Shown here one piece after another: positions 11,116 to 23,330 of a stretch of 64,000 bases of DNA. Within the stretch, counting starts at the first letter, position 1. The number at the start of each line of letters is the position of its first letter. Where the stretch lies: positions 25,207,193 through 25,271,192 of the forward strand of contig NC_051088.1 in assembly GCF_901709675.1 (NCBI RefSeq). Reading direction: 5' to 3'. Source of the stretch: Syngnathus acus. Its lineage: Eukaryota > Chordata > Actinopteri > Syngnathiformes > Syngnathidae. Position numbers and translations under genes: made by a program. Under the pieces are notes generated by a model. It was given only the letters and a program-made list of their open reading frames with translations, was not told the origin of the DNA and did no database searches.

Positions 11116-13978
11116 CAATCAAAGAATTATAATTGAACAATTTATTCATTCATTTTACCAATCACAGTTGCAGGGTTCCAAATCAATGCTAATTTGAGAG
11201 CTTTTGCTCAAGATTACATACTAGCTGCGTAAATTGCTTTGCTTACTGGTCTAGAATAAACTTGGCGACTTAAAAAAAAAAAAAGTTTGATTCTACAACC
11301 ATATATTTATTTATTTTTAAATGGTGATATGAGTAACAGGGCTTTGATGATTTGAGTGGCATACTCTCTTAATTAATGCTGAAAACAGGCCTACACATAG
11401 GCAGAGCAATTACCCTGATGATGTCATTATTGATGAGTCATGTAGATTAGTTTCTGTGGCGAAAAGGTTTTAGGAACAGGGTTGCATGTATGTTGAAAGA
11501 TGCAGCAAACATCAGACATACAATATCAGAGCATAATAATTACTCATTTAAGGGATGGACGCTTGATGTGGTGGAAGATGTGTGTGGTTTTTTATTATTA
11601 TTCTATTTTTTTTTTTACTATTTGTCAAACTATACGGCATATATGTTGAGCAGTTTATGGCATTTTCTTTTGACTGGTATTGTCAATGCTGAATTATAGT
11701 GCTGGAATTTCTCCGGTCTGTAATTGAATTTTCTGGTTTGATGGTTAAATGTGTCTAAGTCACTCTACTTCCCAGAAAAAGCTTTCAAAGGAGCCATCAT
11801 GACACACTTAAATCTGCTAAAGGAAATGATTGACGGATGAGCAGCTCCTTGGAGCAATATTGAGCATAAATATAGCATATGTCATCAAATGTCTCAAAGA
11901 AGGCGAGTATAAATGACTCGTCCTCTTCAAAATAACAGAACTGAGTCAAGTGGAAATTATTTTCATTTGGACTATAATAATGATAGAGGATAAATGAAGC
12001 CACACTTATTACAAGTTGTGTTGTGTGTGTAATGGGCAGGCATATTTTCCAGTTTGTTTTGCAAATACTCCAAGCAAATGATTAAAATGATGAGACTAAT
12101 CAATGCATTAGCACAGAGGATGATGGCTGAAATGGAGGTTGTCTTAATCTGTCTTTTTGTTTTCCGGCGACTTTGAAAGGTACACATGAATTCAGCTCCG
12201 AGATGTCAACGGGAACGACAACTCATGAAAAGTTTGACAGCCACAGTAACTAAGGTGGGGTGCTAGCCCGCCCACATTATATTCAACCACTGTCTGGAAA
12301 TAACAAGCAGGTCGTTTTTTCTCATTTTTTTGGGCACTGGATGTGACTGTTCTATGTTAACCGTAAAGAAAGCAACGCTGAGGCCTTCCTACTTTGTCCG
12401 CACGCTGCATTTGACTCATGCGGGACCACGCTGGGTGAGACTTGAGCTTCCCTTGGCTAACCGCTAACAGCCAGTTGTGCGTGTCTTCCAAGTGGTCTGG
12501 TCCGCACCGCACCGCAGCACAGCGCAGCCTGCGTGTGATGTGTCCGCTGCGGTGGCAGGGTGCTACTTGACGCTAGGCCTGTTGACTTTTCTGGCCCCAT
12601 TGCTGCCCTTCAGCCAGCCACCAGCCAAAATGTGATTTATTTGAAGATCATCAAGCGTTTGGGGATATTTTGGCTCACTCACTGGTTGGACGCAAAAGGG
12701 TTCAACTGACATCAGCTACTTGGCAACATGAACGCGACACTGACCAAATGGCACATGTGCCGCTCCAGGCAAAATAAGCCAGTCTAATCCGTCCATCACT
12801 GCTCTGACCGCACATGCATTTACACACACTTTGATGTTTTTTTTACGAGAGTCCTTATAACAATAATACAGATGTCCATAACCAATCTGGGTTTTATGAC
12901 AAATCTGGATTAAAGCCTTCTTTTCTTTTTTTTTTTAGTGTGTCTGATAATGATGATCTTTTATGGCCTTTTATTGCTTACATGCGGTAAAAGCAATAAA
13001 TAGAGCAATTTGTCAGCCACACGAGAGCTGAACACATTAAGGCTGGAATTAAATTGTAAAAACAGCATATTGTCATTTGGAACTGAAGAAAAACATCAAC
13101 TTTTTGCTTTGAGGTTTAAGAGGTGTGTCAGATCAAGATGCTAATTAGATAGCATGACGATTGCACATGGCTGCCCACAATAAAACTGGTCCCGTCTTTT
13201 GTTTAGTTTGTGGTCATGAGCAGTCTCACAACGCTGCAACTTACACGCTTTGAAATTGTTGGCTCAAATTTGCTGACGTTTTCTTATCACTTTGCCAATT
13301 TTTGGGAAGAGAGAGATCTCGATAGTGTGCCAGAGCGAGGGTCTCGTGTCTTTAGCGCGTGCGCTCAAGCGCAACAAGACGCGGTCACCTTACATAACTG
13401 ATGCTCTGTTGCCGAATCCAAATTACAATTCTCTGTTGCCATGGTTACGGCTATCCCAACAGACCTCCCTTGTACTCCGAAAGAGGAACGACCCCGATTC
13501 ATAAATGCAAGTCAAGCAGCAGAAAGCTGCGCCTGGGCTAAAAATAATCAAAACGGGAAGACAATGTTGAGATGATTCCCTCTTAAAAGATTGGAAACAA
13601 TAAACTTGACCTTTATGCATGTTTGAATGACTTTATGATGCGAGATAGCGCAACACCCTGAACGAGAAGTCGTTGGATATTGTCAACAGCGTCTGACCGT
13701 TGAACCCGTGCGAAAAAAGAACTGGAGCGCTCTGTTGACTGGCCCCAATCCGAGAAACTGTTTAGCATCTTACCATAATCAAACCGGCAAAACATGGCCT
13801 CGTGCGGGTGGCTGTGCGAGAGGCCAAATCTAATATAAAGCAGTGGAAATGAACATTCATTGCATTCGAGCAGGGAATGAGAAAGGCCCCTCATGTTACA
13901 TTGAGCAAGAATTTGATCATAACGCTTGTTTCATTTTGCTGCCGCTCGATGTGCGTTAAATGCTGAGTAGTACGGCTA

Positions 13979-14200
13979 AGTGGTTCTCAAACTGGGGGCT
14001 GAGAGCGATAGCGTGAGGGTCGGTCAGCAAAAATATTCACGATAACATATTGTCTTTTGATGGAAAAAGAAATGCACACACATGTTGGGTATGCCCCATA
14101 AAACAAAACAAAACAAAATAAAACAAAACAGTGGTTCTCAATTGTGGTACAAGTAGCAGTAGTGGTACATGGGCGCCCTCTAGTGGGACGTGAAAGAATC
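13979..14200. mobile_element. Two hAT-like MITE left ends, degenerate
   Basis: AGTGGTTCTCAAACTGGGGG at about 13980 and CAGTGGTTCTCAA at about 14130 are typical hAT-type terminal sequences of vertebrate MITEs. Neither has a recognisable right end, so these are fragments, the second possibly nested next to the first. A (AAAAC)n run separates them. Confidence 0.45.
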
Positions 14201-14749
14201 AATGCCTGAGTGCAGTTCAGCTATGTTTAACTTGAATGTACAACACAATTTATTTGAATCATTTCTTGCACGGATACTTTTTTCCCCACTATACTCAAGT
14301 CAAGCATGATTGAACTCTTGATTGAGATCTTATCCAATTGCTCCTGCCCACATAAGAAAGCAAATAAGCCTTTGGAGCTCTATTCTACTCTCGCCCTTTC
14401 TCTCTCCCTCTCTATCTATTTTTAGTCGTTATAAGCCACATGTAAGATATCACATGATTTTTTTCCCTTTTAGATAAAAGAAATATGTCATTTGATAAAA
14501 GAATGGAATTGTGAAAAAATAGGAAAATGTGTATATTTTTGATGTTAAGAACATTACAGTCAGATTCATTGGACTATTTTGGAGTGCTGTAATGATGTAA
14601 ACAGTTGCTTGTATGTGAAATGAGTAAAACGACAATTTGTACTTTAACAGTATTTTTCATTGATTTGTTTTTGTTGGTTTGTTTGACACAAGAAGTCTGA
14701 AGTAGAGCGTGTGAGTACTTTGGCCACCTTTGTGCTTCTTACCTCAGGC

Positions 14750-15260
14750 CCACCCACTACTGGTTTGTGCGTTTACGTACATAGGCACCGAGGCGTACGC
14801 GCACGCAAGATGTTTACGTAGGTTTACGTTCACGCACGCAACTACCACATGCGCAAGAATGAAAACAGCACGCACGCAAACAAACAGCACGCGCAAACAC
14901 GGCACCCACCCACGCTCGCTCGCGCGCGCGCACGCACGGGCCAGCCGGACCCCGCCCCTTGCTGCGTGCAGGGGCGCTCCTCCATGTGACGCTGGGCCTG
15001 AACACAAAAATCCAGTATGGCGGAATCTGTCAGGAGATGAATTTTTCGTGCCCCCTCCTCCTCCGCCGCCGCCGCCTCCTCCTCCTCTCGCCAAGCGGAG
15101 AAAAAAAGCCCGGCGGTGTCGCATGGGAGAGGACTAAACCCCGCCGCGCGGGACGAACGTCGGGACGGCTGGTCGCCTCCGGGCCCATCGAGTGGAGCTT
15201 CCGGTGAGTTTTTGGGGGGCTGTACATGGTGAACGTGTCGCCACTTTGATCCCCCCGCAG
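14750..15260 (+). promoter_or_regulatory. CpG-rich region, probable hdac4 promoter and non-coding first exon
   Basis: CpG density rises sharply here against an AT-rich background, with CCTCCGCCG repeats at 15050-15085. A strong splice donor (CTTCCG|GTGAGT) lies at about 15203. No HDAC4 coding sequence is present. The position, 9 kb before the first coding exon on the plus strand, fits the non-coding first exon known for class IIa HDAC genes. It is inferred; a transcript would decide. Confidence 0.5.
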
Positions 15261-15860
15261 GGATGCGATGCGCGGACTGACGGACGGACGGACGGACTGA
15301 CAGACGGGGCTTCATCTCCGCAACGACTCGCTTAACTTTTCTCCCCGCGTTGCCTGCTTGTTTCATTTCTCGGGGGGAAGGAAGGAAAGGTTTAGTCTTG
15401 AAAGCGGCGGGCGGCGTTCCTTGGCGGTTGCTTTGCACAGTTGAGGGCGGGAAGTGTCCAGGCAACTGTGAGGGTGGGACGTTTATTATGCCGATTGTTG
15501 CGAGCGAGCGAGGGAGGCTATTTTTAGTGCACCTCCGGCTTTAGCTTGACTGCGCCACTTTTGCGTGATTGCTGTGTTATTTTGTTGTGTCGACGAGAGA
15601 GAAGATAAAGCCCAAGGCCTGTGCGACTGTGTGCTTGCGCGCGCGCGCGCGCGTGAATGGTTTCGGGATGGGCGGTGGTGATTCTCTCTCTGCATGCGTC
15701 AATCTTTTTTGGGGGGGTTTTGTGAATGGGGGCGTTGAAGCTCTTACACCAAAGCGGCTGGCTCATCATGACTCTTTTTACAACTCTCCTCCATCACAGT
15801 CTTGTACGCTCTCAGCGTCCCGTCATTTAAAAGTAGCTTTCTTTTTGCTGTGATTCCTGC

Positions 15861-15990
15861 CAGCGGGGCAAGCGGTTGGTGCGTTTGCATCACAGCTGCG
15901 AGGTTCAGGGTTCAAATCTTAGCAGAGTCGTCCGTGTGTCTTCCGCCACAGAAAATGATTGAAGACTCGAAATTGTACCGAGGAGGAATG

Positions 15991-16031
<41 letters not shown>

Positions 16032-16043
16032 GGGGGGGGGGGG
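15861..16043 (+). mobile_element. Degenerate tRNA-derived SINE ending in a (GT)n/poly-G tract
   Basis: A tRNA-like head with GCGGTTGGTGCGTTTGC (box A-like) and GGTTCAAATCTT (box B-like) is followed by ATTGAAGACTCGAAATTGT, which matches the body of the complete SINE at 35600-35962. At the point where the intact copy reads GTGAGTGCGAGTG this copy runs into (GT)n at 15995-16027 and then G13. Confidence 0.6.
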
Positions 16044-17191
16044 TCTGGTTTGCCTCATGAAGATGAGTGCTATAAAAAATGATGGGAGAATAGTTTGGGG
16101 TGGTGTAGATAAAACTGCGTCGTATAATAGTGGAAGTGATTAACATTTTGCCACTATCACTACATGCAGCTTCATAGCTAGCCTATCAATAACTTTAAAA
16201 GAAATTCCGACCGTAACAAACTACAAATACAACCACTGACCTCTACTATTAAAACACATTGTTAGAGATATACTATTTATTGTAAGTTTAAAAACACATC
16301 TAGTCAGTTTAGAAGATAATTTGATACAGAGCTGTGGTTGCTGCCGTCTGCTGAGCAAAGCAAAATAATTGTAAACTCCCACTAGCATCAGCGAAAAGGA
16401 ACCAAAATGCCACACTGAACAACAAACAAAGTTCTTGCAGAATGTATTCAAATGGAAATTATTTTTCTCATTTTATCCTACAGTTATGTTACTAACAACC
16501 AAATAAATCATATTGCGCAACCACAGGGCATCGTGTAGCCAAATTGGTTATACTAGCGCCCCCTTGTGGTTCACGGTCCAGTGTGTAGATGCTCATTTTA
16601 GCTCTATAGAGTTAGCGGGGGGCTTTTCAATCACCACATCTCATCATCTCATTTCATTCAAATTTGGGAGACATTTATTGCAACTAGTATGATAGTTTGC
16701 GCTATTTCCGTCCGAGCTGACTGATGCAATCGGTGCGTTTAAGCTTCATAACCGTGTTTGAACTCCTTTTTGGCCTTTCATGATTTTTCTTGAGGGCTCC
16801 CCAGATCTGTCACCATGCATCAAGCTAGGTCTTTCTGGGGACAATGGCCAAGCGCACACACGCTATTGCACATGAACACGCCAACACCCCCCCTCGAGAC
16901 AGATGCCCTGAGAGAATGGTGTTGCACCAAGCCCCCCCCCCCAACCCCCCAGGCGAAGCAACTATTGCCCCTCCTTCTTCTTCCATCACAAAGCAACATG
17001 ATGACCGACTTTTTTTTTTTTTTGCCCCACTGTCTGGCCTTCTTGTCGTGAACCCTGCCCCTCCCCACTGTCAAAACACGCGCACACACACATCCATCCT
17101 GCTTCAGAGGACACCAGAGACCCCTAGCCAATATACACAAAGGCTTGAACACACTTGCATCCCCCATCTACCTTGCCCTCAGGCAGTTTTA

Positions 17192-17225
17192 CCCCCCCCC
17201 CCCCCCTTTTTTTTTTTTTTTTTTT
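17192..17225. repeat. Poly-C then poly-T tract
   Basis: About 15 C followed by about 19 T. Confidence 0.85.
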
Positions 17226-19220
17226 AAATAAATATGTGGTGAAGTTGATTTGGCATTTCATCCTCTTGTCTTGATTACATCTGACACTTTTTGCTTGGGG
17301 CGCCAGGAATTCAGGCTACACTTTTAAATTAAAGAAGAGAAAAATCATTTTTCAGCGCTATTGTCATACAGAACAAACTGGTCATCTTTTTTTACTAGCC
17401 TATAGCGATTATGAGTTAATTAAGGACCAAAATCTGAATTTTCTTTGTTGGCCGCGCATGTTAAAACACAGAAGAAATTTGTCCCTAAATAAATGCTATA
17501 GCATAAAACACACTCCAGTGAACCCCTGCATATTGACTCTTCAGCTTTTGTTGGTTTGCTTATTTGTGGGTGGTTGTTGTTTTGTTTTCGAACCTATCAT
17601 TGGTTTCACTGAAACGCAACTATTTGCAGTTTTTTTTGCTCAGGGAACACATGCGTTACTTTGGCGCCATCTGTTGGGATCTTGGTGTTATTATGTTACT
17701 TCATTGATTCTGTTTTGGCCAGATGTGATGTCACATCCATTTTCGCTAGCATGTTTTTAGGCTAATATGCTAAGCTAATACTACTGAAGAGCTTTTTATG
17801 GTGTTTAGTTTGAATTCCATTTTACTATTTATTATTATTTAATTCATTTATTTAATTTTAATGGAACTATTGAATACAGTTAAGGTTAACGATTTGGGTG
17901 CGTGCTCAGTATATGGTGTTGATGCGTTTTGATCCCGTTCATTTTCTTGTGGCATCCAGAAGCAATTACAAAATCCTTTTAGAGGTGGGGCGTCAGCTAT
18001 ATGCTGATTTTTGCTTTTTGTGACAGGGCTCCATCAATATCCCGCACAAATTAAAATCGTAATCCCACCATCTTGGATAGACGTATGTATCTTTGTCCAT
18101 TTTCAATTTTATGTGAAGCTCTTTTTCGTTCTCCCTGATAGGTTGGCACCAGTCTGACACTCTTGGTTGGAGTTGCCGAATCCAAAAGGCTAATGGCAAA
18201 TTTCTAGTCTGGAAACATTCTGCCGCCACGGTTGAATGGTCTTTCGACTAGGCCCGAAAATAACCTGCCGATTTGGTCACTTGCCACCTCTCAACTTCAG
18301 TGATGACATCGCACAATCATCAAGGTAAGCCAGCGGCATGTCAAAGTCCTATTGGAAATGTGTGTCGTGTTGGTTCGGTGGCCGAGCGGTCCGGTTTGTA
18401 CCCTCGCCAAAAGTCAGCTGCGATCAGATCTCGCTCACCTAATGAGGAGAAATGGAAGAGAAAGTCGATGAAAACTGTATCAAGGTTATAACCGCGGTTA
18501 TAACTGCGTGCTGCAATCCGTTAGCGGGGAAGCTTGTCGTCAACTTGTAACCACCAAGCCAAGCCCCCTTGTAATAAGCAGTTGAGCGCTGCAATCATCT
18601 CGCCCGCCGCTGTCAGCCACATCTGCCGTGTTGATAGATGTGAACATTATGAACGTAGACAAAGTGCAGAAAGATTCAACTCAGTAGAACCCTTTAATCT
18701 GCTTTTAGGCGTGCTAATTGGCTCCATTCAATATGAATGATCGTCAGAGGGAAAGAGTGTCTCTCTCGCTGCTTAAATGCATCTTGTCCTTAAAGGAGCA
18801 TCCAGTAGTCTGTTTTCTCACTCCTTTTTTGCAACAGTGCTTTTTGGATGTGGATTGAAATATGCATTTGTAAATGGTTTTGTTAAAATATTGAAGACTT
18901 AGCTGAAATTTTCATGTGGCTTTTTTTCGAGATTGAAAGGCATATTTTTCCTGACAAATGTGGTCCAATTTTTAATCGTAACATTTTGTGCGTATTTATT
19001 TTTAGAGGTTCCAATGTCATGGAGAAAAATTGTTAAGGGGAGTGAGTGAGTCTTCCCTTCATTACGTTTGACTGCCACACGTTTGTTTGATATTTTATTT
19101 TTATATTGTTGGAATTAAGCAACATAAATATTATCCTTGACGTAAACAATGTAGCTCTCTCGTACGTGTTGCATGCATTTTGATACAGAACTACTATTGT
19201 TTAGGAGCTCAATTCGTACT

Positions 19221-19239
19221 CCCCCCCCCCCCCCCCCCC
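19221..19239. repeat. Poly-C tract
   Basis: Nineteen consecutive C. Confidence 0.85.
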
Positions 19240-20960
19240 GGGTTGCACAGCCTTAAAAAGCCTGTGCGTGCATGCGCAACGTTAGCGCCGGGTTAGCAAG
19301 CACGTGTGCGTGCAAGCCTGCTGCTGGGCCATTTTTATAATATGTACAGTAAATGAGCTTAGCAATGCGCATATTGTTGATCCCGCACATTTTCTTTATT
19401 ACAACTGCCATGGGATTTTTAGATTAAATATCATTTAACGCAAATCTCTCTTCGGGAAGGAAAAAAAAAAAGAAAGGAAAGTACTTTTGTCCCACAACAA
19501 AAGCAGGTCACACTGATAAGGCCGCCTGCACATCAGTTGTTGTTATGTTGGTATCAATTACATGCTGATGTGTTTGCATAGGACTGATTACTCAGTATGC
19601 CGAAACACATGTTGCTGGTATTTATTTTACACTCCAGCGTGTTAACTCGAATGGCAAATGATGGATCTGACAGCATAAAGATTTAATTGTATGACAGATA
19701 ACTCAATTAGAGGGAAATAAAATCATCTGAAAACAAGTTAGCATTTTTATTCATGCAAGGTTAAATGGTTGGTAGATGATTGATATTTTGTCCAAATGAT
19801 GACATTTTGACAATGAAATCTGACATTTGGCAACCTTTAAATAAAACAGTTCAGATGTCATTTTATGAACTAGAATAAATTGAATAGACTACAATAAAAT
19901 ACATTTAAAAAAAGAAGAAAAAATAAAGACTAGAACTAGAATAAAATAACACTATATGGCATTCTATTTAAAAAAAAAAAAAAAAAGAAGAAGCTATAAG
20001 AACACACAAAAAAAGGAAATGAAATTCATTTGAAGTGTTAGCGCTAAAAGATTTCGGGAACAATCAAACAGCCTCGATTATGGCTCAACGCGATCGTGCA
20101 TGTTTAACTGTCAGCGGCGCTGGTTTTGTTTTTGCACACTTTTTCATCTCTGCCGCCGTCCATGGGGACTTTTGCTAGCTTTGGCCCGCTGCTGGCCCGC
20201 TGCTGACGTAAACGGTACCTTAGACAACGCGCGAGCGACAATGCCCCGCCCGGTGTGTCGGTCGGTGTCCCTTGCTGTTGACGAAAAGCAAAACAAACAC
20301 GGGCGCATTGATGTGAATGACGTCACTGATCGGGATGAGGTAAGATCACAATAATCCATAGCCTCAGCCCTACTTTCTTCCATTCTTGCCCAGCATTGTT
20401 CAAATTCTATTTCAACTCGTTTTTTTGTTTTATTGACAGCTTTTCATCCTTTTGTCCAAATGCCCGCGACAGCTCGTCGCACTGCTTAAATCCCGGGGCG
20501 AAGGGGTTAAAAGCTCTTGCTGCAATAAAGAGGGCTTATCCCCCCATGTCTATTTTTAGACTCACACAAACAAGATATGTGGTGGCACGTGCGTGCACGC
20601 CAAGCGAGCGAGCAAACAGTCATTATTTTTGGCCTCCTGTGTCGATTCCACTCGTGACAATTGAGCAATTTGGTTTGTTTGGTTTTGTCTTGCCATGTGC
20701 AGAGCAGCTAAAAAAAAGAAAAAAGAAAATCACAAGTGCACGATACAACAAGCGCCTGCCTCTCTCTTTTGTGCGGCGGCCATTGTGATGCAAGCGTGAA
20801 TGGTCATTCCAAACCGTCTTTTCATGATCCTGCCGCTGTCCGCTTGTGCTGACACGTTTATTTTTAATTCTACCTATTACGAAATTACAGCAGATTGCCA
20901 AATGTCGCTCGGCGGCGTGCAGACACCACCCCCTCGGTTGTGAAGTTCCTTCCTGGCGCT

Positions 20961-20961
<1 letters not shown>

Positions 20962-20997
<36 letters not shown>
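20962..20997. repeat. Poly-G tract of about 36 nt
   Basis: An uninterrupted G homopolymer, long enough for G-quadruplex formation and prone to length error in sequencing. Confidence 0.85.
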
Positions 20998-20998
<1 letters not shown>

Positions 20999-21244
20999 AC
21001 CGGCACTGTTGACTTTATGCGCATGCATGCTTTGACCCTCACTGGAGCACATCACCCGCATTGGACGTGAACCTTCCAAAGGCGATGTTAGCCATGTTTT
21101 TAATTGATTTTTGGGACGGCTTGCAAGCTTGAGCTAATGAAAGGAGCCGTGTATATCTTTTGTCCGTGTCCCTTTAGTCGGGGAGAAAGGAGAGACACTG
21201 TGTGCTGCCAATGAGCTGCCTACTGCAATTAAGCTTGACACTCC

Positions 21245-21448
21245 AGGCAGCCACGCAGGCAGCCACGCAGGCAGCCACGCAGGCAGCCACGCAGGCAGCC
21301 ACGCAGGCAGCCACGCAGGCAGCCACGCAGGCAGCCACGCAGGCAGGCACTCACGCAGGCAGGCAACCACGCAGGCAGGCAGCCACGCAGGCAGGCAGGC
21401 AACCACGCAGGCAGGCAGCCACGCAGCCACGCAGCCACGCAGGCAGGC
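21245..21448. repeat. Minisatellite with 12-bp unit CAGGCAGCCACG
   Basis: About eight near-perfect units, followed by diverged units that lose or gain a GCAG or GCAGCCAC step. All frames are open because the unit is a multiple of three; no protein is implied. Confidence 0.85.
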
Positions 21449-21856
21449 CCTGAATGCTTTTTTGCTTTCACAGCCTGTAGTCCTTCCTTTCCTAGGAATG
21501 ATGGGAAAAGAAATAAGCCAAATATTGCTCCTTTGGCTAGTGTTGAAAAATTCATCTAAAGCGAGGCTGTCAAATTAAACATCAATTAGGAGATTTAAAA
21601 CAAGCACGGCGTCGCGAACAACAAAGCTCATACAGCGGGTTAGCGAAAGGCTGAGAGATTGTTGACAGAAATGGATTGAATCATTTGATCCTGTGTTCAC
21701 CATCGCCGAGATGGAAAACATGCAGCGGCCATCACAGGAAGTGGAGTGAAGAGCAAAAGCGTTAGACATTAACTTCTTGATATCAAAGGGATCAGCAAAA
21801 GTTGCAGTTGCTGAATATTGACTATGTTTTGTTTTTGTTTTGTTGAATAAATCACC

Positions 21857-22306
21857 GAAGTGTGGATCTACCGATATGGGGTAAACATATTTGACTGGCA
21901 AATATGTTCGAACGTATTTGCAAATACTTCGAAACATATTGGTCTTTTTTACGTATTTAAATACATTTGCATGTACGTTTGAATGTATCACTGGCAAGTA
22001 TGTTTGAACGTACTTGGAGGTTAAATACTAAAAAGTTAGCTTTTTTGTTTTTCCGTAATGCGCCCGTTACAAAAATGCAATTTAGCATTTAGCCTACGTT
22101 ATTGTTGTTGAGTTGTGATTTTTTAGATTTATAATTATGACTGCAGTGTGTGATTTCCGCTCAGCATTTTTTTAATTCATTTTTTTATGCCAAGTCAATA
22201 CGTTTGAGCATATGCGTTTGAAGAAACTTACAAATAGCCTTTAAATACATTCGAATGTGTTTGCCAGTCAAAAATGTTGACTCCACATTGGCAGTTCCAC
22301 GCTTCT
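21857..22306. mobile_element. MITE-like element with terminal inverted repeats of about 60 bp
   Basis: The left end (from about 21857: GAAGTGTGGATCTACC, then TTTGACTGGCAAATATGTTC) aligns base for base with the reverse complement of the right end (ending at about 22306: GAAGCGTGGAACTGCC, then TTTGACTGGCAAACACATTC). Identity is about 75 to 80 percent over 60 bp. The interior, about 330 bp, has no coding sequence but repeats related GTTTGAACGTA motifs. I do not recognise the superfamily. Confidence 0.6.
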
Positions 22307-22439
22307 GTAGTCAATTTAGCGGGCAGGAAATACAGTCCCAGTTTCATTCAAATATGTCTGCTGTGTCTGTTTAATTCAAGACGTTAGTGTTAGTCTTTTA
22401 ATACAAGCATGACATTATTTTTCCGTCTTGGGTTGTTGC

Positions 22440-23330
22440 CATCTGACGTCATCCAATGCCACGGGGGAAGTCCATTTGCGACCCGAGTCTTTCATGACTT
22501 GCACGGTCCCTGTCAAGTTCACCTCGCTCCCATTGAATTCAATGACGCCGTGGGCCGTTCCCGTGCTGGAACCGAGCGACATTGGGCAACGCGGCCGACA
22601 AAGTGACCCGGCGTCTCCCGCAACCTTCATTTACGGCGCCGTCCAGCACACGCTCGCCCCTTGACGAGCGTGAGCTGCATTCGCTCGACTTGACCGACCG
22701 TGCGCCTGAGGCGAGCCGAGGCTATTTATAGCTCGCCGTCTCTGTATGCGCTCCCGTTGGGGATGCGAGTGGAGGATGAGGAGAAACGGGAGTGCAGCAT
22801 AACAAGATTTGCTCGGGCCCTGTTGCAGAAGCCGGCCGGTCCTGGTTTGGCAAACACCTGCGCTCCGCTTTGGCATCTCACGTATCGGCATCTCACGTAT
22901 CGGCCGTGCGCTTGCTTGGGATTCAAAGTCAGGTTTGGTCAATTTGACCGCAGACAAGACACCTAAGCCTCGTCCAGCCCGACCCGGGCCGCCCTCATTT
23001 TCCGTCCGAGATGTAAATCTGCTGCGGTTAATTGGCGCAAAAGTGGTTTCAAATGACGAGCCGCAGGTGTCGTAGCGTGTCGTCGTTTGGATTGCAAATT
23101 GTGTGATTTGAATACGTTCATCGGGAAGTCTCCTCAAAGGGGGGCCCGTTTGTCGTCGACCCGTTTTGTTCCCGACCCTCGGCTGCAAATGCCAAAAACG
23201 GCGGGATGGCAAATGTCCTATCGTCTCAAGTCAGGTGGCGACGGGCATCTTGTGCGTCTGAGCGAGGCGGCGGGCGCAAGACAAATCAGCGCAGGATGCC
23301 TCCTCCAGCTTTGCAGCTAATTAAGCCCAT
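22440..23330. promoter_or_regulatory. Second CpG-rich block upstream of hdac4 coding exon 1
   Basis: CpG dinucleotides are dense across about 900 bp. A TATA-like TATTTATAG lies near 22721, and a 15-bp direct repeat (CATCTCACGTATCGG, two copies) lies at about 22876-22905. It sits 1 kb before the first coding exon, so an alternative hdac4 promoter is possible; no family-like reading frame is present. Confidence 0.3.

Larger units (their letters stand above)
10248..14730. other. Intergenic region between aamp and hdac4 (divergent genes)
   Basis: aamp (minus) and hdac4 (plus) point away from each other here. The first few hundred bases hold the aamp promoter and 5'UTR. The rest is AT-rich without a supported gene. 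A SINE 3' fragment lies at 11048-11115 and hAT-like MITE ends lie at 13979-14200. A GC-richer stretch around 12380-12620 shows no reading frame with family similarity. Confidence 0.5.

Noticed and set aside
14842-15465. Open frame of 207 codons on the minus strand across the hdac4 CpG island
   Set aside because: Low-complexity, GC-driven frame without homology; the region is better explained as promoter and non-coding exon.
18372-18450. tRNA-Ser/Leu-like box A (GGTGGCCGAGCGG)
   Set aside because: No box B at the right distance and no cloverleaf can be drawn; at most a SINE remnant.
21134-21430. Repetitive open frames over the 12-bp minisatellite
   Set aside because: A unit length divisible by three keeps all frames open; no sign of a gene.
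22631-23212. Long open frame on the minus strand (193 codons)
   Set aside because: It reflects CpG-rich composition with few stops; composition is Arg/Ser/Pro-rich and there is no family similarity.
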